Part shown: positions 34,756 to 54,235 of the stretch, piece after piece
Numbering within the stretch: the first letter of the stretch is position 1
How the letters are laid out: each line of letters opens with the position of its first letter
From: Capitella teleta
Taxonomy: Eukaryota > Annelida > Polychaeta > Capitellidae
Direction: 5' to 3'
Assembly (NCBI GenBank): GCA_000328365.1
Contig: KB300908.1
Span: forward strand, 139,928-203,927
Length of the DNA stretch: 64,000 nucleotides
The notes under the pieces: model-generated
What the model was told of the DNA's origin: nothing
What the model saw: only the letters and a program-made list of their open reading frames with translations
The model's database searches: none
Translations under genes and position numbers: made by a program

Positions 34756-37590
34756 TTAAGTAGCGGCGACAGACGGGACCCAGGCAGTCTGTTGGTGCGA
34801 CGCCATTTTCATCTGGTTCCAGGCCTTCCGGTGGGTTTTCAGCGCCATCTATGGAGAAAATTAAGCACTGAAGGTGAAGCTCGTCTCACCTAAAAATCTC
34901 ACCTCAGCAATCTCAACTTTTCTCTCCCAGCTTTTGACTTTCTTCTGCAGTTCGTATAAATCAGCTTTTTCGCTGACATACTCCATGACCTCAGGAACTT
35001 TGTAGTCTGTTAATTGTTGTCGCAGTTTGCGGTTGATTTTCTCTGCTTTGGAACGCTCCTGTGGTTCAGGTAAGATAAGGTAACCATGGTAACATCAAAA
35101 CATACGACAAAATGACTCACATCTTCAACCGAAGTCGTCTCTGAGTCAATTCTGTCCAACAAATCCTGCCTGGACGCAATCTCAGTTTTCAGCCGTTCTG
35201 ATTCCAAATTTAGAGTGTGCAACTTTTTCTGATCACAAATGAAAATCAATCAACGTGGCGTACTAAGACTTCTTAATCTTTTACCTTGTATGAGTTGAGC
35301 ACTTGTAGCGTATTTCCAGCCATCAACTTCAAGCGCAACAAATCCTGATTTCTTTCATCAATTTTCTCAATATATTGCTGGTTCTCTATCTTCAGTTGAT
35401 TGAAATCAACTTCGTGTAGAACTTCTCCCATTTCCTCTTTCTATTAACGAATAAATATATAATTACGTTCACTCCATCAGGTCACAGTTCACCTGTTTAA
35501 GTTGCATGTGAAGTTTCTTTTTCTGTACTTTGAGTGTCGCGTTTTTCAGTCGGAGTTTTTCAATAAGGGTGTCCTATGAATAGTTAGAGAATATATTTTT
35601 TATAAGATATCTCCACAAAAAACAGAGAACTAACCCTAGCACGAAGTTTATCATCCAAATATCGTGTCATTTTTTCAGCAATGACCTTTCCAGTTCTTGG
35701 GTTCACCGAGCCCTTCACGATATCTCGGTCAAATTCATATGAAGATTTCTTCATTTCTGTTAGTCGAATATCTGCCTCTTCCATGATAGCCTGGAGTAAA
35801 TATAACACACAATATTTATGTAATGAAGAATAACACAATTTATGCGGTTCAAATCTCAATGATGTAATTTTTAGGTCAAAATACCTTGAAATTATCCAGA
35901 ACTTTCTCAGATTCATCTCTCAAACGGTCAATTTCTTCACGATATTCTTCAATTTCTCGTTGTGCAATATCACATTTTTGCTCAGCGTTCAGTCGCAATG
36001 ATCGGTCGGTGTTGCTGCTCCTACTTTTGGATCTCTTCCTCCCTCTACCGCCCATCATGAGGTCGTGCGTCGAGTGCGAAGGGGTCGTGGTCGACAGTTG
36101 GACCTGATGCATGGGAGCGCCATCTTTGGGTTCGATCCTCTTAAAGTATTTATCGAACATGTGAGTCTCAGCCCCAAGTACTTCATTGGCACGGCTGAAA
36201 ATATATCAAATTAATCATTAATTAAGGAATTGATCACCATCAACAGCAACGACCTATGTTTCAATGCTTGGGATTGGGATTGGAATTACAACGCTTGGGA
36301 TTACAGCGTACATCGTCTTCAGTGATACGCTTGCTGTAAACGATGACCTACATAGCACACAGCTAGAACTGAGCATTGAGTGCGTACGTTACCTTGTCAA
36401 AGCTACAAGCGATAAAGTAACGCCTGACATCATTTTAAAGAGTGCCATGAAGTCTAAGACCAAGTTTGTACATTACCAAATCATGATTTTTGACCGTGTA
36501 CAATGTAATCTTCGGCTCATGCAGTTGGGGGGAAAAAATGAACGTAAAGCAACTTGTTCAAAACAACTTCATGGTGACAGTGCCTTCTGCAGTTATGCTC
36601 TGGGCTGTAACAGTTTAAGGGAGAAATCGAGCACTGTAATTACTTCTAAAAAAACCTTGGCGCTAGTGGGGTATAAATGAAATAATCAATACCTGGTTTG
36701 AAAAAGGTGGGGTGGGATTGTAATAGGGAGTGTGTTTGTTACTAGGACAATACGGTAAGTGAAATTTAGAGTCTTGAATCACTAGTGCATTGCCTGTTCT
36801 TCTCTCTTTACAATACTTCCATTGCTTATTGGACCCATCAAACCAACACAAACTCAACTCCCCGGTGAGTATACAAGTGAGAGAAGCCGCGTAGGCACAC
36901 CCGCTTAATAGGGCAAAAATATCCATCACTGTCCAACACATTTTGACACTAGGCAATGTGTCATGCTGTGGAGAGGATGAGGATTATCAGGCAGGGAAAT
37001 TCGATCATGATTCATGGCAAGTTGCCCCACTGGGAATCGAACTCAATGGTACCACAACCCTCTGCTCGACTGCACACGAGGCGACTTTAACTTTTAATAA
37101 TGACATACCTTATGCGGTATATAATTATAATAACCTATATTATCATAAAAGCCTATAAAGTTTATAAACACGGAAGGTAAAGCCAACTAAAGCGTAAACA
37201 GTTTCAGCCACAATTCAGTGATACTGATAGTGACTCAGTGAGTCAGAGTATAAGTATAATGAGTATTATGAGACTTGCGAGACACCGGTTATGAGTATTG
37301 AGTATACACTAATACAGTATTTTAGTATACTACTATTGTACTACAAGTAATAGTACACTGTATAATTAGTCAGTAATTTAGTAAATTAGTGTATAGACGA
37401 TCGGTGTCAAAGTTTGGTGGTCAATATATGACCAGTCTAGCAGAGACAATTAGTAACGAGTGATTCAGAAGAAATATTGTTACAAAGTTTCTTCAAGGAG
37501 ATGAAAAATCTGCTCATCGCTCAAATCTTGAAGCGGATCTTCTTGATTTTCTGTGCTATTATCCACACTCAGTGTCTCTGACTCCGCCAT
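34756..37590 (-). CDS. CCDC113: CCDC113 orthologue, ciliary coiled-coil protein
   Basis: Eight minus-strand exons: 37484-37590, 35885-36194, 35635-35790, 35493-35573, 35285-35440, 35121-35228, 34903-35058 and 34756-34848, all in phase, giving 388 residues (human 377). Diagnostic blocks in order: ETHMFDKYFKRIEPKD, RGRKRSKSRS, IMEEADIRLTEM, EKLRLKNATLKVQKKKL, EEMGEVLHEVDFNQLKIENQ, LMAGNTLQVLNSYKKKLH, SKAEKINRKLRQQL, WERKVEIAEMALKTHRKAWN. Nearly the whole protein after residue 90 is coiled coil. In other animals CCDC113 pairs with CCDC96, sits at ciliary axonemes and centriolar satellites, and supports ciliogenesis and motility. The start MAESETLSVDN is the first ATG and leads directly into the conserved region. 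Most introns are 52-62 nt; intron 1 is about 1.29 kb. Divergent from CK2 alpha. Confidence 0.95.
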
Positions 37591-43674
<6,084 letters not shown>

Positions 43675-45315
43675 TGACCGCATCATAGCTCTCTGTGTAC
43701 ATATAACTGAGCTCTTATTTTTTCTTTTCGTTCCTTTTTTTTTTTTTTTTTTTTTTTCACCCTTTGGAATTCCCCTTCCTCTCTTTCTCATGTAAAAAAA
43801 AAAAAGAATTGTATCAAAGAAATGTGCGTGGATGGTTTTTCTTCTCTCTCATGGTTATCATACATTTAACGAGGAAGAAAAGCTTGGAGTCATTGATTAA
43901 AACTCTTCTAACTTTTACTAAGTTTGTGAATTTTTTATTTTTTTCTATTATAGTTGTGAAGAAAAATTGAGTCTCGGTTCTGAAAATAAAACATTTCATA
44001 AAAAAGTTTTTTTTTTTTTTTATTTGTTTTAAAAACTGAAGGTGATACAATGTACCAGTTGAATACTCCAGTTACCAGTTGATTTGCAAGTTAAAGGGAG
44101 GGAGAACTGGTTAAAAATTGACTTTGAGTCTATTTGATGCACCATAAATGATTCCTATGCCTGGCCCACACAAGGAATATCATCGCTAACAATTTCGCGG
44201 GCGATATATTGCTAACTAGGCGTGACGTCAGCAGCTGTGATGAAACACCGAGTTCCCCATCTGTTACAATGGGCCTCGTCATATCAGCGTGTCCTGCGAC
44301 TAAACCCTTGGATATTTTTTTATTTTCTTTTCGGAAATAGATAGAATAATCATTTTGCCACCAGTCAGCCGCGAAAAAAAAAATATTTTTCGCTATTTTT
44401 CTTATTTTAACAAGTGATTTTCTAGGACACCTACCATGTTTCTCATCCTGAAACAGTAGAAAGGTCAGCCAGAGTGCACCACGCATGCGCTTTCGTTTCG
44501 TAAACAACAAAGATGTCCTTTTATGGCGAACATGCTCTGCTCTGATTGGCTGAAATCGATAGCTTCACGAGGGGAACGGAACCAATCAGCCATCAGCCAA
44601 ACCAAGCCTTCAGCTGACGTTTGCCTCCTATACTTCGCAATGGAAGCCACTCTCCCATAGGCGCAATGCTAACCCCGATATTCGGAATGCATTATTTCCT
44701 TACACTTGCATCCAGGCATGGTGTTCTTGGCACGGAATGCTATCAATTGGTGCTATGGGTCAATAGAACATCACTTAAAATTTAGTTCCCCATCCCTTTA
44801 AGGTGCCGTTTTCTCCTGATCTTATTAATTTAAACCAACACACCCCAAGGCATTGTGACAACCTATTGCAATGGTGTGCAGTCTTGATTGCTTCTTCATA
44901 TGACTTTTTTTTTTTTTTTTTTTCTCCCCTAGGTCTGGGAAATTCTGATAGATCAAATTTGTATTGAGTGTTATTAGGAATGCTTCTGAGAAGTTTTAAT
45001 AATTGTTCAAGATCGAAGGATAAAACACGACTCCACCAACCAATAAATTTTGAAACACAATTAGAGGAATTCTATAGAAACCAATTTTACTAACAAATAA
45101 TCCAGACGAAGCAGGTAAATTAAATTTGTACACAAGAACAAAATGTGAAGTACTCAGAAAAATAATTATACAACAAACCCAGCTATCAAAAATGACTTCA
45201 CATGATTACCTAAAGATAAAAACATAGTACATCTTAATAAAAATTACCAGGAATGGATAATTATATACATGCAGGTTGAATATTTCAAATGATCATCATT
45301 ATATAAAGAGAGCAC
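43675..45315. other. CK2 alpha 3' region and gene-free stretch
   Basis: T-runs and AATAAA at about 43985 suit the end of the CK2 transcript. 44145-44725 contains two CCAAT-type motifs and weakly inverted ends, but no coding sequence that I trust. The zinc-finger gene on the other strand ends at 45316. Confidence 0.45.
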
Positions 45316-48300
45316 TCAATGACCTGTAGCGCCATTCATCTGATGCTTGTGGTAAATGTGTCTTTCCAATTTGGATTGGAAAGTCGTGGAGAAACTGCAC
45401 TTGTCGCAGTAGAACGCCTGTTCTCCTGCGCGTGCAATGCCATGGGTCCTGAACACGTGTTCGTGATACGACTCCTCGGAACTGAAGCTATCAGGACACA
45501 TGTGGCACAAGTATCGCTTCACCCTCTCATGCACCTCACGTACGTGTGCGTTCTTCTCCAGCAAAGACGCAAAATCTTTTCCACATTTGAGGCACATAAA
45601 AGTTGAGTTTTGCACCAGAGAGGGCGCCACTTCAAACGTAGCTAGTTGTAGAGGGTCAGAAGCGATGGTCAGTAACTGACCGCCGCCAAAAGACGAGGTC
45701 CCCGGTAGCGGCTGTTGCAGCTCGGCTGGCAAAGACTGCAGCTGCAGCTGAAGGAGGTCTCCCTGCTCTTCCATCTGCTCAACCAATCGTGAGTGCAGAG
45801 CTTTGTGTTTCTGCTTGCAGTGAGTTTCCACGCTGAACAGGGTGAAGGTCACAAAGCTGCAACCGGGAAGAGGACACTCGTACGAGATGACGTAATCAGG
45901 TACTGGCATCCGGTGTTTGTTGACCAGATGCATGAAGTAGAAAGAGACACTTTCCAGTATTCCGCTCGCCTCTAGACCTTTACGCTTCACCACTTTGTAC
46001 TCATGTGAGCACCCACTGCACTTGTGTCTAAAGCGGTCTCCATCCAGATCGTAGTGAGCCTCACGCCAGTGAATAGCGTACTCCTGGTAAGTCTTGAACT
46101 CACGCTGCATGTTGGCTTGGCACTCAAAGCATATGTAGCGTTTCATCTTGATGATGAGTTTGCTGGTCAGTGTTATCTGTGTGCTGTTGCCACCTTTAGA
46201 GAATGAGCTTCCCTTGAAGCGACCAAGCCTGGCATCCACGATTCCATGGATGTGCTTCAGGTGAGAGGCCAGTCTGTTGGTGGTGAACGTCTGGAAATCA
46301 CAGTCCTCCTGACTGCACACAACGCGCTTGATGTAGTTCGGGGCCACAAAGTCATGTCGCTCAGACATGTGTTGCACGAGAGACGACAGCGCTTGCATAA
46401 TGATAACGGGACTCTTGCAGCGCTCTTTGAAGTTGTACTTCTTAAAGCAGAACGGACACGGTAGAACCGCATTGAATTTCTCTGACTTATCAAAATGCAC
46501 ATCCATCACATGAGAGGTCAGAGAAATCAGATCCTGGTGGACGAGGCTGTCAGGGCACAGGAAGCAGATGTACTCTGTCAAGGTCATCTCCAGGGGTCGC
46601 TTCTCATACAGGGACTTTAATGACGGCCGCTGCGTCAAAGACTCCTCCTCCTCCTCTTCTTGCAGTTCTCCGTGGAGCGGAATATCCAAATCTCCAGAGT
46701 GGTCAGTCTCCTCATGCTGCTTGAGATCTTGAGGAATGAAAGAAACAAACTGACAGCCAGGTTTCAAACAGCGCAGTTGAGCTATGTATTCTGGGATTTC
46801 TGACTGATGCTCTTGCAGACGGTGAAGGAAGAGCTCCGTGACCAGCAGCAGAGTGTCGCTGGCTGAGTTCGATTGAAGTATGATCTCGCATTGATCACAC
46901 TGCAGGAAGAGGCTCTTATTCTCCTTGCGCATGTGCTCAACTTGCCAGTGTCGAGACAGATCTCCATCTGAAGCGAACTGTAAGACATGGTTCTCACAGA
47001 GGAAGCATTTGCGGGCTGAATAGCTAAGCTCGCCATACTTCTCCAGTGGAATATCTTGGGATATAGACGTGACGTGGCTTCGCTCGTGGGCTTCAATGGC
47101 TTTCTTGGTGATGGCCGTGAAGGCGCAGTTGTTGACAGTGCAGAGGAACTGTTCGAGGAAGTCTGGCACGGGGTGGTCGTGCTTGCGCATCATGTGAATC
47201 AAGAGAAGGTGGATTCCCCGCCAGGACTGGAAGAGGTCAACGTGGGTCATGCAGGCGACCGAAACGTAGAGGCAAGAGGCACACTTGAGCGAGTACTCTT
47301 TTGGGTTGCATTGGTGCACTTGCACTGTGAAGTGGTTTCCCAAAAAATGGTTCACCATGTCCAGGACAGAGGGGAAGACTTCCGAGTTGGACTCATCTTC
47401 GCACAAGAAGCAGCGGAGTTCCCTGAATTCCAGGAGAGAGGCGTCGTCAGGGAGCGGCAAGATGCCGTCCTTCAAGTCCTGGGAGCTGGCGTTCTCCCAA
47501 CCGTGGATCTTCATGTGGTGCCGCAGGCCATCAAGTGCAAAAGCCAAGAAACCGCAGTCACGCACGGGGCAGTAGCAGTCCAGTACGTGCTCCACGGTCA
47601 GCGAGTGGGCCCGAGAGAGATGACCGCAGTAATGGCTAAGCATGGTGAAGAGGCGCGAGACTTGGAAAGTGCTCTTCTTGCTAGAGTACGTCATGGGGCA
47701 GAACTTGCAGCGGAGGTTCACTTTGACGTTCTCATCCTCGATGTGGTGTTGGACCCAGTGGTCGTACAATCCCTTTTTAGTCAAAAACTGCTGGAGTTCG
47801 TTGCACTGGAAGCAGACGAGTCGGGTCATGGTGACCTGGCGATCGTGCAGCTGGGCCAGTTGCAGATCTGAGGGAATGTTGGATCTTGGTTTGTGCTGAG
47901 ATTTCTTGATGAACGATGGAAGGGGGATATCATGGCAGTCGGTTAAATGGATGATGTACGTGCTGATTGAGTTCATCACCACGCTCAGGTTGATGGAGCT
48001 CAGCGACAAATATGGAAAAGAGAAATTAAGCATGCAATGCTCACACTTGTACTGCAGCTCAGAGCTGTTGACAGCGCACGTGTGACAGTGCTGAGTGACC
48101 CAGTGGCCAAGGAAAGCGACCAGCGAACCGTGGTCATCCAGGTCAGAGGGACAGGCGAAGCACTTGTACTGAGTGAACACTGGGTGTGAGGGCAGCAGAG
48201 CTAAGCGCCAAATTAATGATCCGTTGTGTTCGACTGGCGACAGTCGGTGCAGTTGAGCGTGAATGGCAACAGCCTCGGAGCTGAAGAATACTTCAGAGCA

Positions 48301-51300
48301 GGGCAGCAGAGGACAGTGGTAGCGCTGGACATGCGATGGTATGTTGGTGGCGTGGGTCCGGTGCATGTGTTGTGCTATGTCAGCCAGCATCTCCATGCCG
48401 TCAACATCCGTGCCCCACGTCTGTTCGCACTGTGGACACTTGACGTCTGACGGATCAGCAGAGTGCACGCTTGACCAGTGAGACAGCAACTCACCAGAGT
48501 CACGGAACTCCATGCGGCAGGCGAAGCACGAGTATACGGAGAAACGAGCCCTCTTGTCAAGAAGCGCAGGGGTGAAAGTAAGAGAGTCATCAGAGAGAGG
48601 CTGGTGGAAAAGCGATACCTCCGGGGGCGAGGGCAGAGTGGTTGGGGTGGAGGAGGTCACGATGTACGACGGCATTTCGATGTTGTGCTCCTGAGAGAGG
48701 TGCAGCGCCAGTTTCACAATCAGACCCAGAACGAGGCCGGCTTTCAGGCTTTCTACGTCGGAGAGCAAGTAGCATTCCGGACATTGCAGTTGCAGTCTCT
48801 CTCCGTAGATGTGTTTCTCTAACCAGTGATTGAAATACGCCAGTATGTTGCCATGATCGATGTCATTGTTGCACAGGAAGCACTTGTAATGGGTGAAGGT
48901 CTCAGGAGTCTTCCTGTACACGATAAACTCAGCTCTGCTCACGTCTGTCATGATGAGGTCATGTGATCGCAGATGCTGTCGAAACTGAAAGCCGCTGAAG
49001 AAGAGTTTAACGCATCCCAGCACCGGACAGGGACAGTGTACAACGTAATCAGGGAAGTTGAAGGAGTGGCGCGTGAACGCGTGGATGCAGAACGAAGCAA
49101 GGGTCTCGGCTGCGATCGAAGGCGTCACCTTCTTGGTCAGCGTGTACGAATGCTCGCACATCGGACAGCGAAGCACGTGGAATTCAGCAGAACTGACAAA
49201 GTGATGCTCACACCAGTGACGCTTGACCGCCTGGATGTCTGGGAATGCTTGGTCCTGGCAGAGGAAGCACTTGGGCTGCAGGATGGTCATCTGCCGGTCC
49301 TGTAGTTGCTCTGTGCCGCCAGTGGCCAGTTCCTGTTGCGCTGAATCACCAGTGAAAGCGGGGTATGTCAGTGAGGGGTTGATATCAAACTCATACTGGA
49401 ACTCATCGTCATTGACTGGTTTCATTGGTTTGTGGCGGTTGGATTTCTTGACGACCAAGTAGTGTTTGGCGTCGGGGGTCAAATGGAACGACGAAGGGGT
49501 CACTTGACTGGCAGGCAGGAGGTAAGCGGGCAGCTCGATATCGTGACTCTGCTCCAGATGTTGTGCATAACGAATGATGCAGCTGATGATCTGATCAGCC
49601 TGCATGGTGCATGAGTCAGAGCGAGTGCCGCAGTGGGCGCAGTCCAGGAGCATGATGTTGGCAGTCTGGTCAAAATGCTGCGTTACCCAGTGGTTGAGGT
49701 AACCAACGATGTTCCCCATATCAGTGTTGTCATCACAGATGAAGCATTTGTAGGTGGTGAAGATGAGGGGGCTATTGGCTAGGAGCACGTAGTACTTGCC
49801 CCTCAGGAGGGCCTCATTGGAGGTGAACAGCTGGTGCACTCTCATCACATGCTGCCGGTACATCTGCAGGCTGAAGAACTGCATGTGACAGCCGGCCATC
49901 GGACAAGACATGCGCACAACGTACTCAGGAATAGCACCACATACTGAGTGCTGTATCGCAATGTGCTGACACAAACTGCTCATCAGTTCACACACGTTTC
50001 CAGGGGTGCACTTAGGAAGTGTCAGCTTAAGCGTATACGTGCAGTGAGGGCAGACTAAGTAGGCGTGACCCACTCCACTCATGTCCAAGTGCGCTGTCTT
50101 CCAGTGGTTTCGAAGCTCTGATATGTCAACAAATTCCTCACCCTGGCAGAGGAAACACCGATCTTCGGTGACGCACAACTTCCTGTCGCTCATCGTGGCA
50201 GCGATCATGTCCACGGAAGCCTGCTCTCCAGACGACAGTGGATGAAACGTGAGCACGGAGTCAATTTCTTCATCGCTTCCTTCTTCAATGCGTATTTTTT
50301 TCAGGTATTTTTTCCCTTCTTTCGGTGTGAGGCTGGGCGTTCTGGAGAAACCTGGTGATGATCCTGCCGAGTGTTTCCTCAAATGCAGAGTTAGAATATG
50401 CGGACTGAAGGCAATGTATGAGCAGTCAGAGCATGGGAAGGTATTCACGTAACCAGGGGTTGCCCTGTTGTGCACATGAACCGAGTGCTGCAGCAAGCGA
50501 CTCAACGCTTCGTTCAAGTAGGATTTACACATTCTGAGCTGCTTGAAGCTGTACTGCTTCGGACACTGCGAGCAGTTGAGGAAGCAGGAGATGCCACTCG
50601 TCACCAGATGCTCAGAGCGCACGTGATCCAGCCAGACTTCTTCCTTGGCAAACACTCGCTCACCCTCGCAGATGAAGCACTGGTATGTACTGAACTGGAG
50701 ATTGCGCGAAACCTTTCCAGTTGTAGGGGTCACGACCTCGTCATCCTCCTCGAAGCTTCTCTTGCGTTTGCGCGGTGTGGCCTTGAAGCGTCTCTTGTGA
50801 GGACGTGAAGTGTGCTGATGGAGGATGTACGGAGAAAAAGCTGAGAACTCACACTCAGAGCACTTGTAGCAGCTGACATACGAGGGCGTTGGTGCCTCGT
50901 GAACCTCCGTGACATGACCCAGATACCGTGAGAGCGACTCGCTCAAGCATGAGTTCATGGTCTTGCTCTTGGTCATCTTGTAGCTCTTGGAACATGACCC
51001 GCACTCCAGCACAAAACCCCTTCCAACCGCTCTCAAATGCTTCTCACGAATGTGATCCATGACAAGATTCTCTGTTGCAAACAAAGGCTCACTTTCACAA
51101 AGGAAACACCGATTCTCCGCAAACTCCACCTTCCGAGACAGTGATTCTTTATTCCCACTCAAGCGAGGGGGTCTCCTTGAGAATGAAGTATCCTTGCCAT
51201 CACTCATCTCCTCCTCCTCCTCCTCCTCTTCCTCCTCATCTCCCTCCTCCATCCGATACTCCCTGTCATCAGCATCAGAGGCCTCGTCATCCCCAGATTC

Positions 51301-51993
51301 ATCGTAGAATATCTGGGTCGCTGGTCGTGATGGAACATGATCTGTCTGCGCGTGTTGACGCAGAGCTTCGTGAGTGTACGCAGTGAAGCTGCAGCCTTGT
51401 GAATCACATGACACACGCGAGACGTAAGTGGGACAGGAAAAGTCGTCTGAGTGCGCACTCGTTAAGTGAATGAAGAGCCTTGAAGCGGAACCCCAGAGCT
51501 CATCATCCCTGTTCAGTACGTATTGCTTCGGACACCAAGCGCAGGTCAGGGCAAGGCCAGACATCCTCTCCACCACATGCCTCTCTTCCACATGGTGCCA
51601 CAGGTCATCCTCAGCATTAAAGGTCACTGTTTGTTTCTTGAAGGCCAAACAAAGGAAGCAATCGTTTCGCGTCGTCAGTAGTTTACCAACAGGCGTATTC
51701 TCAGCCTCTGAGCCGGGCTCTTTCTTGATAAGATTTGAGACGTCAAAGAGATTTGTCAGTTGGATGCTGAGTCTCCTCTGGGGTTGCAAATCAGGTTGCT
51801 CTGACAACAGCAGGCTGTCAAAACTGGTTTCTAGATTGCCACGTATGACAGAGATCTCATTCAACTGATACCTGGGAACGAAAAAGGCACTGCAGTTGGA
51901 TGCTTTTATTTCTCAGCCGTAGACTGACCTGGAACTAGTGAGCAGCAGAACGGCCGTGGAGAGAAGGTTGCGAGTGGCGTCCAATGCAGACAT
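45316..51993 (-). CDS. giant multi-zinc-finger protein (tri-finger array, copy 2)
   Basis: Main exon 45316-51871, joined to 51929-52050 upstream across a 57-nt intron (phase AG|G). The long exon has no ATG near its start, so translation must begin upstream. ATG at 51993 (MSALDATRN) gives about 2206 residues, and earlier exons may exist because the frame is open to 52050. Near the N-terminus, LIKKEPG fits the SUMO consensus. Then follow 14 tandem units of the same three-module design as copy 1 (CFxC first module, long-spacer second, C-x4-C third). Two thirds of the first 550 residues carry acidic or KRKR linkers, including an E-run encoded at 51199-51245. Three ordinary C2H2 fingers end the protein (CLKCGKDF, CHMCPDSF, CDKCSFST). 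The last units match copy 1 one to one. There are no AT-hooks. A nuclear nucleic-acid-binding role is inferred. Confidence 0.88.
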
Positions 51994-52050
51994 GCATCCC
52001 GCAGAACTAACATTGTTGGCGCATTCAAGGAAACCGCAAAGTTCCTTGAT

Positions 52051-52889
52051 CTGAAATCAATCGTATTCATTATGATTATAAATGATTATCACATGTATTA
52101 TAAATAATTAAATGGATCACTCGATGATCAGAAGTGATCGCTAAGAGCATCAGCATCAAAGGTCAAACTCGAAGTATTTCTTATCATACCGGACGATAGC
52201 CCAAATACAGAGACTAACAACTGATTGCGAGCATCAAGACAAATCACGACAAAATAAAGAAAAAGCTGGGGTCGAGGCCTGCGTACATGATACAGTATCC
52301 TCTATTATCGCCCATCAGGTTTTTCTGATTGTGTTCTGTACAAGATATTTGATAATTCACGCAACCAGACGGACGGAATTATATCAAACCTTATTTTTAT
52401 AAGACACTGTCCACGCATCCATTGTGCATCGTTTCGATGCGCAGAAACTGTATCCGATTTAGTCGCTAATCGATGTAAACAGGTAGAGGCGGCTTCCGAT
52501 ATTATGGCAGAATGAAACTGGTAGCGGGACAAAATGCGAAGGCTCTTCAAGCTGGAACCGGGAAGTACGTGCGTCCGGGAACTTTATCCGGTAGAATCTA
52601 ACACCATGCCAATGTATCAAATGACGGATGTGAGCTGAATTTTGAATCCATAGGAATTGAGTGATCGACTTGTGCATCATATGTGAGACGAAGGCGGCCG
52701 TTATACACAGGGCCAATTATCTGACCAATAATGACCAGTCGCTGGTCGTGGTGTACAAGTCAAGTGGTCGCTGATAAGGGACTACATGTGATCGTTAAAA
52801 CAGATTATACTGTACTAGTAAATCTGGGATGTTAAAAAATATGTTTCCTCTAGGAAATATCTAGACGTCCCATACAGATTGCTATGCCA
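52051..52889. other. upstream region of zinc-finger copy 2
   Basis: Presumed promoter and possible further 5' exons on the minus strand. I could not place any with confidence. No other gene. Confidence 0.35.
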
Positions 52890-52904
52890 TTATGGCATAT
52901 TAGG

Positions 52905-53220
52905 AGCACTGAATAGCTCAGTCGGTTTGATTGGATGACTGCAATCCTATGCCGACCATGAAGGTCGAGATCCCGGGTTCAAGACAGGCGTTATGTGATT
53001 CTGCAGTGCTATCCAACTGAAAAAAAAAAAAAAAAACAAAAAAACAAAAAAAACGGGTACTGTGTATGCAGGGATAAAGGACCCTAGGGATTTATCGATA
53101 AGGGTAGGGTGAAACCCTGGTCCCGGGCTTCTGTTCTGGCGCCTGTAGCACCCAAATGGGTTGGATGGAGCCGTAAAACTCTATCATGCCTCTATCATGC
53201 TTCAAGTGATATGCACTTAA
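52905..53220 (+). mobile_element. tRNA-derived SINE, copy D
   Basis: The best-preserved plus-strand copy. Head with A-box TAGCTCAGTCGG at about 52915 and a B-box-like GGTTCAAGACA at about 52977. An A-rich interruption lies at 53021-53052. The body shares GGGATTTATCGATAAGGGTA and TTCTGTTCTGGCGCCTGTA with copies A and E. It is flanked by a 15-bp direct repeat, TTATGGCATATTAGG (52890-52904) and TTATGCCATATTAGG (53221-53235), with one mismatch, the mark of LINE-driven insertion. Confidence 0.85.
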
Positions 53221-53235
53221 TTATGCCATATTAGG

Positions 53236-54235
53236 CCTACGTACTCGCAAGGTCAAAAGCTCTCTTGCATGAAGTCGAGAAATATCTGAATTTTTTTTTT
53301 TTTTTAGCTATAGCGCTTATAGTGATCAAGATGTATGATTTTCAATGAGACTCATTAAATACTCAAAGCTTGCTCACTCCCCTGGAAAGAGCCCTCCACT
53401 GTTAGACCCTCTGTGACATAAGATGATGCTGCATGAGGCAACTTACTAAACTTGTGATGCGATAGTTTTTCAGGTTCTAGTTTTCTGCAGCAGTACCACG
53501 AATGATTGCACTCATGACTTTGGACATTCCCTCCCTCCCTAATACTTCTGGCAAAGTGATGGTGTCATGATAATTAGGGATGTACAGAATTCCAGGTTCC
53601 TGATCCGGCTCCCCCGGAATCCAGGCCTTCTTCTGGAGTTCAGGTTCTGGGAAAAATCGACTAAGGTGCCGGAACTCGCCGCATGAATATGTGGTTGGAA
53701 AAAAAAAAATCCTGTGGGTGCCTTACGCAACACGGTTAACAACTGATGCGGCGTTGAGGCCATTAAAACTCAGAGTGCAAGAGTTAGCTGGCTCTCGATT
53801 GCAATCAGCCAATCAGGGTGACATAGGTCCAGTAAGCAGGCAGATCGGAGGCCAAGATGTTCTCAACTATGTGACACATGAGGCCAAGGGAGTGCTTTGA
53901 GCTAGTGGATCTCAGACTCGGCCTGTGATCTTAAGCAGGGTTAACCATGCCGCGGGGGATATGAGGCGTTACCCTCCATCAGTTCTTCGGTTCTTTGAGT
54001 CTCACGGCATATGATTATGATGCAACCCATCCCATCAGAGAAACCCCCGCCACCTACTAAGTGTGCCCGCTCGGAGGCCACAACAGCCTGTGGGACTGGG
54101 AGGCATTTTAATCCTTCAATGAATGTACTACTGATGAAGGCTCCACCTGCTCCATTGCCACAGAGCTAAGGGCATTTCTCTGGGATCCCGCTCAGACAGG
54201 AGCAGCTAGCGACCCTCTTCTGTGGTGGGGCACCA
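53236..54235. other. gene-free stretch, right part probably LINE leader
   Basis: A T-run lies at 53291-53305. From about 53900 the base composition turns GC-richer and leads into the LINE ORF1 region without a visible boundary, so it is likely the LINE 5' part. Confidence 0.35.

Noticed and set aside
44150-44722. possible 570-bp MITE in the CK2 alpha 3' region
   Set aside because: TATGCCTGG and CCAGGCATGG face each other, but similarity fades within about 10 bases and no target duplication is seen.
47056-47871. 271-codon plus-strand open frame
   Set aside because: It lies antisense to the zinc-finger array of copy 2, where the repeated Cys/His codons leave the opposite strand open. The protein has no independent sense.
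51075-51386. Ser/Pro-rich plus-strand open frames and a CTC repeat
   Set aside because: The CTC run is the reverse of the GAG codons for the glutamate run of copy 2; no separate gene or free microsatellite is needed.
52910-52990. possible tRNA gene
   Set aside because: A and B boxes are present, but the acceptor stem does not pair and the sequence continues into the SINE body with target duplications. The other heads are the same case.
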